Source: Synechococcus sp. HW_metabat.21
Lineage (GTDB): Bacteria > Cyanobacteriota > Cyanobacteriia > PCC-6307 > Cyanobiaceae
Assembly: GCA_018623875.1 (NCBI GenBank)
Contig: JAAZUZ010000050.1
Span: forward strand, 1-10,250
Direction: 5' to 3'
Length of the DNA: 10,250 nucleotides
The position numbers and the translations under genes are program-made. Numbering within the stretch: position 1 is the stretch's first letter; every line of letters starts with the position of its first letter. Under the pieces are notes generated by a model. The model saw only the letters and a list, made by a program, of their open reading frames with translations, was not told the origin of the DNA and made no database searches. This document shows, piece by piece, positions 6,128 to 10,250 of the stretch.

Positions 6128-6442
6128 ATGGCTAACGAAACCATGGGCATCGCCCTCGGCATGATCGAGACCCGGGGTCTGGTCCCCGCGATCGAAGCCG
6201 CTGACGCCATGACCAAGGCTGCCGAAGTGCGCCTGGTCGGTCGCGAATTCGTGGGCGGCGGTTACGTCACCGTTCTGGTCCGCGGCGAAACCGGTGCTGT
6301 GAACGCTGCCGTTCGCGCTGGCGCCGATGCCTGCGAGCGCGTGGGTGATGGCCTGGTTGCCGCCCACATCATTGCCCGCCCCCACCGTGAAGTGGAGCCT
6401 GCTCTGAACAGCAGCGCCGGCTTCGTTGGTTCGAAGGACTGA
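6128..6442 (+). CDS. csoS1: CsoS1, major hexameric carboxysome shell protein (BMC-H)
   Basis: This 104-residue single-BMC-domain protein forms hexamers that tile the facets of the alpha-carboxysome; the central pore is thought to let bicarbonate and RuBP pass. Visible are the BMC start MGIALGMIETRGLVPAIEAA (6-25), the lysine-containing helix 26-32, the pore loop FVGGGYVTVLVRGE (41-54) and the second helix GAVNAAVRAGADACERVG (56-73), followed by the short C-terminal tail. The open frame reaches back to a TTG at 6089, but the family N-terminus and AGGAG at 6117-6121 (6-base spacing) fix the start at ATG 6128. A single csoS1 before cbbL is the usual cyanobacterial arrangement, unlike the several copies of chemoautotrophs. 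It is the first gene of the operon, 71 bases before cbbL. Confidence 0.97.
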   Translation: MANETMGIALGMIETRGLVPAIEAADAMTKAAEVRLVGREFVGGGYVTVLVRGETGAVNAAVRAGADACERVGDGLVAAHIIARPHREVEPALNSSAGFVGSKD

Positions 6443-6446
6443 GGAC

Positions 6447-6472
6447 TGAGTTAGGCCATTAATGGCCACTCA
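6447..6472 (+). promoter_or_regulatory. Hairpin in the csoS1-cbbL gap
   Basis: GGCCATTAATGGCC at 6454-6467 is a perfect 14-bp palindrome, flanked by TGAGT (6447-6451) and ACTCA (6468-6472), which also pair, with a 2-base bulge (6452-6453) on the left side. In RNA this is a stem of about 10 pairs starting five bases after the csoS1 stop. What follows is only moderately pyrimidine-rich, without a run of T, so it more likely protects or defines an mRNA end than terminates transcription. Confidence 0.5.
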
Positions 6473-6513
6473 TCTCTCTGACTTATTTCCCTCGACCCAC
6501 TCGGAGATTCTCC

Positions 6514-7926
6514 ATGGCTAAGAAGTACGACGCTGGGGTTAAGGAGTACCGCGACACGTATTGGACTCCTGATTACGTACCCCTCGACACCGACCTGCTG
6601 GCTTGCTTCAAGTGCACCGGCCAGGAAGGCGTCCCCAAGGAAGAAGTTGCCGCTGCTGTGGCCGCTGAATCCTCCACCGGCACCTGGTCCACTGTGTGGT
6701 CCGAGCTCCTCACCGACCTCGACTTCTACAAGGGCCGTTGCTACCGCATCGAAGACGTTCCTGGCGACAAGGAATCCTTCTATGCGTTCATTGCCTACCC
6801 CCTCGACCTGTTCGAAGAGGGTTCCGTTACCAACGTTCTGACCTCCCTGGTCGGCAACGTCTTCGGTTTCAAGGCTCTGCGCCACCTGCGTCTGGAAGAC
6901 ATCCGCTTCCCGATGGCGTTCATCAAGACCTGCATGGGTCCCCCGAACGGCATCCAGGTCGAGCGCGACCGTATGAACAAGTACGGCCGTCCCCTGCTGG
7001 GTTGCACCATCAAGCCGAAGCTCGGCCTGAGCGGTAAGAACTACGGCCGGGTTGTGTATGAGTGCCTCCGCGGTGGTCTCGACTTCACCAAGGACGACGA
7101 GAACATCAACTCCCAGCCCTTCCAGCGTTGGCAGAACCGCTTCGAGTTCGTTGCCGAAGCTGTGAAGTCCGCTGAACAGGAGACCGGCGAGCGTAAGGGT
7201 CACTACCTGAACTGCACCGCCGCCACCCCTGAGCAGATGTACGAGCGGGCCGAGTTCGCCAAGGAACTCGGGCAGCCGATCATCATGCACGACTACATCA
7301 CTGGTGGCTTCACCGCTAACACCGGTCTGTCCCACTGGTGCCGTAAGAACGGCATCCTGCTGCACATCCACCGCGCCATGCACGCGGTGATCGACCGTCA
7401 CCCCAAGCACGGCATCCACTTCCGCGTTCTCGCCAAGTGTCTGCGTCTCTCCGGTGGTGACCAGCTGCACACCGGCACCGTGGTCGGCAAGCTTGAGGGC
7501 GACCGTCAGTCCACCCTCGGCTACATCGACCAACTGCGCGAATCCTTCGTTCCCGAAGATCGCAGCCGCGGTAACTTCTTCGACCAAGATTGGGGTTCCA
7601 TGGGCGGCGTGTTCGCCGTGGCCTCCGGCGGTATCCACGTCTGGCACATGCCGGCCCTGGTGAGCATCTTCGGCGATGACTCCGTGCTCCAGTTCGGTGG
7701 TGGTACCCACGGTCACCCCTGGGGTTCTGCTGCTGGTGCTGCCGCTAACCGCGTTGCACTGGAAGCCTGCGTCAAAGCCCGTAACGCCGGTCGCGAGATT
7801 GAGCGCGAAGGCCGCGACATCCTCATGGAAGCCGCGAAGCACAGCCCCGAGCTGGCCATCGCCCTCGAGACCTGGAAGGAAATCAAGTTCGAGTTCGACA
7901 CCGTCGACAAGCTCGACGTCAACTGA
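6514..7926 (+). CDS. cbbL: RuBisCO large subunit, form IA
   Basis: This is the catalytic subunit of ribulose-1,5-bisphosphate carboxylase/oxygenase, which fixes CO2 onto RuBP inside the carboxysome as part of the CbbL8S8 holoenzyme. It is full length at 470 aa. The active site is intact: Lys167 in TIKPKLGLSGKNYGR, the carbamylated Lys193 with Asp195-Glu196 in FTKDDEN, His286 in HIHRAMH, loop 6 Lys326 in GTVVGKLEGD, and the phosphate-binding SGGIHVWHMP and QFGGGTHGHPWG segments. The sequence and the cso context show form IA, the alpha-cyanobacterial/proteobacterial type, rather than form IB of other cyanobacteria. GGAG at 6503-6506 precedes ATG 6514. Codon use is strongly biased, with many C-ending codons, as expected for a very highly expressed gene. 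The long open frames on the opposite strand are shadows of this bias. Confidence 0.99.
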   Translation: MAKKYDAGVKEYRDTYWTPDYVPLDTDLLACFKCTGQEGVPKEEVAAAVAAESSTGTWSTVWSELLTDLDFYKGRCYRIEDVPGDKESFYAFIAYPLDLFEEGSVTNVLTSLVGNVFGFKALRHLRLEDIRFPMAFIKTCMGPPNGIQVERDRMNKYGRPLLGCTIKPKLGLSGKNYGRVVYECLRGGLDFTKDDENINSQPFQRWQNRFEFVAEAVKSAEQETGERKGHYLNCTAATPEQMYERAEFAKELGQPIIMHDYITGGFTANTGLSHWCRKNGILLHIHRAMHAVIDRHPKHGIHFRVLAKCLRLSGGDQLHTGTVVGKLEGDRQSTLGYIDQLRESFVPEDRSRGNFFDQDWGSMGGVFAVASGGIHVWHMPALVSIFGDDSVLQFGGGTHGHPWGSAAGAAANRVALEACVKARNAGREIEREGRDILMEAAKHSPELAIALETWKEIKFEFDTVDKLDVN

Positions 7927-7946
7927 TTTCGAAGCGAGTGGGCCGC

Positions 7947-7968
7947 GGAGTCAGCTTCGGTTGACTCC
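7947..7968 (+). promoter_or_regulatory. UUCG-tetraloop hairpin between cbbL and cbbS
   Basis: GGAGTCAGC (7947-7955) pairs with GTTGACTCC (7960-7968), nine pairs including one G-U, closed by a C(UUCG)G tetraloop, one of the most stable RNA loops. It begins 20 bases after the cbbL stop. The downstream bases ACCCCATT contain no T tract, so it is not a standard intrinsic terminator. The most likely role is a barrier to 3' exonucleases or a processing boundary. A smaller dyad, GAACC/GGTTC (7998-8014), follows in the same 116-base gap. Confidence 0.6.
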
Positions 7969-8042
7969 ACCCCATTCAGTGATCGGAACAGGACATCGAA
8001 CCAAATCAAGGTTCATTCATTCCATCCATCTCAAGGAACCCC

Positions 8043-8384
8043 ATGCCTTTCAAGAGCACCGTGGGTGACTACCAAACAGTCGCCACCCTGGAGACCTTCG
8101 GCTTCCTCCCGCCGATGACCCAGGACGAGATCTACGACCAGATCGCGTACATCATTGCCCAGGGTTGGAGCCCGCTCGTCGAGCACGTCCACCCCAGCCG
8201 CTCCATGGCCACCTATTGGTCCTACTGGAAGCTGCCCTTCTTCGGTGAGAAGGACCTGAGCGTCATCGTGAACGAGCTCGAGGCTTGCCACCGCGCTTAC
8301 CCCGACCACCACGTGCGTCTCGTGGGCTACGACGCCTACACCCAAAGCCAAGGCGCTTGCTTCGTGGTGTTCGAAGGCCGCTGA
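8043..8384 (+). CDS. cbbS: RuBisCO small subunit, form IA
   Basis: At 113 residues this is the normal size for a form IA small subunit; eight copies cap the CbbL octamer. It shows the conserved N-terminal TLETFGFLPPMTQDEI (16-31), IAYIIAQGWSPLVEH (34-48) and the core YWSYWKLPFFGE (58-69) and ACHRAYPDHHVRLVGYDAY (81-99). It lacks the long beta-A/beta-B loop of plant small subunits, as expected for bacterial forms. AAGGAA at 8033-8038 precedes the ATG. It follows cbbL after 116 bases that hold a UUCG hairpin and is followed by a terminator-like hairpin before csoS2. Confidence 0.98.
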   Translation: MPFKSTVGDYQTVATLETFGFLPPMTQDEIYDQIAYIIAQGWSPLVEHVHPSRSMATYWSYWKLPFFGEKDLSVIVNELEACHRAYPDHHVRLVGYDAYTQSQGACFVVFEGR

Positions 8385-8404
8385 TACAGCGCCTTCATCA
8401 AGTT

Positions 8405-8440
8405 GTGGTCTCGGGTTATCTCGAGACCACTCCTTCTTTT
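8405..8440 (+). terminator. Terminator-like hairpin between cbbS and csoS2, probably leaky
   Basis: GTGGTCTCG (8405-8413) pairs perfectly with CGAGACCAC (8422-8430), with one further G-U pair inside and a 6-base loop, followed at once by the T-rich TCCTTCTTTT (8431-8440). The stem starts 20 bases after the cbbS stop. It has the form of a rho-independent terminator, but the tract is interrupted by C. Since csoS2 and later shell genes follow on the same strand, partial read-through would give much more RuBisCO and CsoS1 mRNA than CsoS2 mRNA. Confidence 0.65.
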
Positions 8441-8496
8441 ACTCATTAACCATCTGATTGCGGGTTTCTGCATTCAGGTTCCATGCATTGCCGTGC

Positions 8497-8520
8497 GGCG
8501 TTGATTGAGATCAACTCGCC
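8497..8520 (+). promoter_or_regulatory. Small hairpin in the csoS2 leader
   Basis: GTTGAT (8500-8505) pairs with ATCAAC (8510-8515) over a TGAG loop; GGC (8497-8499) and GCC (8518-8520) extend the stem past a 2-base bulge. It ends 38 bases before the csoS2 start, in a leader that has only a weak ribosome binding site. It could be part of a csoS2-specific promoter or a translational control element; this is inference. Confidence 0.3.
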
Positions 8521-8558
8521 CGTTAATGCCATCCAGTCATTCCATACACCGGGCGGAC

Positions 8559-10250
8559 ATGGCCACTAAATCGAGTCGCGAAGCAGCCCTGGAGCGCCGT
8601 AAGGCCCTCACCGACGGCGGTAAAAAAGCCTCCGGCCGTTACGGCAGCGGTGGTGGTCGTGTTCGCAGTGCAGCCGATGCCCGTCCGACCCGGACCAACG
8701 CCGCTCCGAGCAGTGCTCCCCGCCCGGCCGCTGCTGAAGCGGCTGCCCCTGCCGCAGCACCGACCCGTCAGCTGTCCGCCCCCAGTGGCTCACACCGGTC
8801 CAACGCAGGCAAGCGGGTCTCGAACCCCAGCCGCGACCTGGTGCTCTCCAGACGCGAGGCCATGACCCGCGGCGGTAAGCGCGCTGATACCTCGAAGGAC
8901 CGAACCCGCACCGACGTCGCCAAGGAAGCTCCGAAGGCGGCAGCGGCACCGGCCGCTGAGCACAAGTGCAAGTGCCAGGAGAAGACAACCGATACCCATC
9001 AATCCCGTTCGGCAACCCTGTCGCTGTCGAGCGAGCGCACTTCCGCTAGCTCAAGCCGCGCCGGCAGTGAGCGTCGGGCCGCTGCCCGCAAGGGAACCGC
9101 CCAGCACAACGCCAGCCGCGCCCTGGTCCTGGCACGCCGTGAGGCCCTGAGCAAGCGCGGTAAGTCCGCCAGCAACTCCACCAAAACCGGTGCAGCGGCT
9201 GTCGCCCGCCAGATCAACCCGGATCTGAGTGCCCGTGAGCTGGCCCAGAAAGTCCGTGAACTGAAGAGCAAGACCGGTGCTGCCGGTAGTGCCCGCAATA
9301 GCGGCACCCGCCCTAGCGGCCCCAACCGCCACGGTGCCAAGCAAGCCGCTGCCGCTGATGCGGCCTGGAAAGTGGGTGTCAGCGAAACCCTCTCCGGTCA
9401 AACCGTCACCGGTACCCAAGCGAACCGTTCGGTCAAAACCACCGGTAACGAAGCAGCCACTTGCCGTTCGATCACCGGAACCGAATATCTGGGCGCTGAA
9501 GTGTTCCAGACCTTCTGCGGCGGTCAACCCGCCAGCGGCAACCAGCCCGCCAAGGTGGGCGTGAGCGCCACCAGCCACGGCAACCGCGTCACCGGCAACG
9601 AAGTCGGTCGCAGCGAGAGGGTCACCGGCGATGAGCCCGGAACCTGCAAGACCGTCACCGGCACTGAGTACATCTCGGCGAACCAATCGAGCTCCTATTG
9701 CGGTGGGGTCAATCCCTCCGTGCGCAAGGTTGGTCAGAGCCAGACCCAAGGTGGCCAGGCCGTCAGCGGCGTCATGGTGGGTCGCAGCGAGCGGGTCACC
9801 GGCGACGAGGCCGGTTCAGGCCGCAACCTGACGGGCGACCAGTACCTCGGTTCCGATGCCAACGTCGGTGGTCGTGCCGCCACCAAGGTCAGCAGCCAGA
9901 ACACCCTTCGGGGCACCGGCGTCACCGGCACCGCCGTGGGCCGCAGCAAGCAGGTCACCGGTGATGAAGCCGGAAGCTGCCGCAACGTCACCGGTGATGA
10001 GTACATCGGCAGCGAGCAGTTCGACGCCTTCTGCGGCACGCGTCCCGCAGCGGAAGCCGCAAAGGTGGGCTTCAGCATCACCAACCGCAACCAGGTGGTC
10101 AGCGGCAGCCGCACCGGCCGCTCTGAAAAGGTCACCGGTGATGAGCCCGGCAGCTGCAAGGTGGTGACCGGCACCCCCTACGCCGGCCTCGAGCAGGCAG
10201 GCGACTTCTGCAACACCTCCGCCGTTCGCGCCGTCCGTGAGCGCACCCCC
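8559..10250 (+). CDS. csoS2: CsoS2, carboxysome assembly scaffold, C-terminus cut by window edge
   Basis: The frame is open from ATG 8559 to the last base, 564 residues; the rest lies outside the window. CsoS2 is a long disordered protein that gathers RuBisCO and ties it to the shell. Its N-terminal repeats of form RxxxxxRRxxxxxGK bind RuBisCO. Three are clear: Arg7/Arg13-Arg14/Gly21-Lys22, Arg92/Arg98-Arg99/Gly106-Lys107 and Arg187/Arg193-Arg194/Gly201-Lys202. A fourth (226-241) is degenerate. The middle region holds five shell-binding M repeats of about 50 residues, starting at Lys271, Lys332, Lys390, Lys443 and Lys502, each with VTG/VSG/TTG tripeptides. Four carry a Cys pair; the third has none. 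A separate Cys-Lys-Cys lies at 137-139. Residues 40-75 are Ala/Pro rich. The start has only weak GGGCGG at 8551-8556. The C-terminal peptide and any frameshift site cannot be seen here. Confidence 0.96.
   Translation, partial: MATKSSREAALERRKALTDGGKKASGRYGSGGGRVRSAADARPTRTNAAPSSAPRPAAAEAAAPAAAPTRQLSAPSGSHRSNAGKRVSNPSRDLVLSRREAMTRGGKRADTSKDRTRTDVAKEAPKAAAAPAAEHKCKCQEKTTDTHQSRSATLSLSSERTSASSSRAGSERRAAARKGTAQHNASRALVLARREALSKRGKSASNSTKTGAAAVARQINPDLSARELAQKVRELKSKTGAAGSARNSGTRPSGPNRHGAKQAAAADAAWKVGVSETLSGQTVTGTQANRSVKTTGNEAATCRSITGTEYLGAEVFQTFCGGQPASGNQPAKVGVSATSHGNRVTGNEVGRSERVTGDEPGTCKTVTGTEYISANQSSSYCGGVNPSVRKVGQSQTQGGQAVSGVMVGRSERVTGDEAGSGRNLTGDQYLGSDANVGGRAATKVSSQNTLRGTGVTGTAVGRSKQVTGDEAGSCRNVTGDEYIGSEQFDAFCGTRPAAEAAKVGFSITNRNQVVSGSRTGRSEKVTGDEPGSCKVVTGTPYAGLEQAGDFCNTSAVRAVRERTP
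9369..10211 (+). repeat. Five tandem CsoS2 middle-region (M) repeats
   Basis: Units of about 50 codons, spaced 53-61 codons apart, begin at 9369, 9552, 9726, 9885 and 10062, each with Lys-Val at the start (KVGVS, KVGVS, KVGQS, KVSSQ, KVGFS). Four contain VTGDE or TGNE near the middle at near-identical DNA level, for example GTCACCGGCGATGAG at 9621-9635, a one-base variant at 9795-9809, and GTCACCGGTGATGA at 9954-9967 and 10131-10144. Units 1, 2, 4 and 5 end in a Cys-containing segment (YC or FC). The similarity at DNA level could favour gain or loss of units by recombination. Confidence 0.85.

Noticed and set aside
6451..7842. 463-codon open frame on the reverse strand opposite cbbL
   Set aside because: It is a shadow of cbbL codon bias; the protein is low-complexity Val/Gly/Ala/Glu and cbbL is unquestionable.
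9051..9749. 232-codon reverse-strand frame opposite csoS2
   Set aside because: Its apparent Gly/Ala repeats are the complement of the CsoS2 repeats; no family signature.
9369..10250. CRISPR-like or tandem DNA repeat array in the right end
   Set aside because: The repeats are about 50 codons, in frame and degenerate at third positions; they are CsoS2 M repeats.
8559..10250. Programmed frameshift site in csoS2, known from Halothiobacillus
   Set aside because: No convincing slippery heptamer was seen in the visible part, and the rest of the gene is outside the window.

Overview
The window is from a high-GC alpha-cyanobacterium of the marine/euryhaline Synechococcus-Cyanobium group. It carries the 5' half of a cyanobacterial alpha-carboxysome (cso) operon with form IA RuBisCO, next to the upstream neighbours csoS1D and rdgB/HAM1 that picocyanobacteria typically keep there. 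The gene order csoS1D, rdgB (reverse), sbtA, csoS1, cbbL, cbbS, csoS2 reads as a CO2-concentrating locus. The 3' end of csoS2 and the genes normally after it (csoSCA and csoS4A/B) lie beyond the window.

Layout. 1-1593 (-): most of a KimA/YdaO-like APC permease whose C-terminus is off the left edge. 1676-2056 (+): a small unknown protein. 2057-2491 and 2565-2873 (-): two small unknown proteins. 3074-3868 (+): CsoS1D, the double-BMC trimeric shell protein. 3870-4466 (-): the XTP/dITP pyrophosphatase RdgB. 4685-5680 (+): an SbtA-family sodium/bicarbonate symporter. 5681-6127: a long non-coding region that must hold the main cso control signals. 6128-6442 csoS1, 6514-7926 cbbL, 8043-8384 cbbS and 8559 to the right edge csoS2, all on +.

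How they work together (known biology of the families): SbtA brings bicarbonate into the cytosol. CsoS1 hexamers and CsoS1D pseudohexamers tile the carboxysome shell. CsoS2 links RuBisCO (CbbL8S8) to the shell through N-terminal RuBisCO-binding repeats and middle shell-binding repeats, all visible here. RdgB, a house-cleaning nucleotide pyrophosphatase, is a conserved passenger of the locus.

The genes are conventional. The less expected signals are in the gaps: a hairpin in every intergenic gap of the operon (one with a UUCG tetraloop between cbbL and cbbS, one terminator-like between cbbS and csoS2); a perfect 14-nt repeat shared by the sbtA and csoS1 upstream regions; a CATTCCA heptamer just before three operon start codons; a 9-bp inverted repeat enclosing the sbtA copy of the 14-mer; and a cluster of dyads before csoS1. 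I found no mobile element, CRISPR array, tRNA or rRNA, and no evidence for a wholly new system. The regulatory architecture is the best lead.
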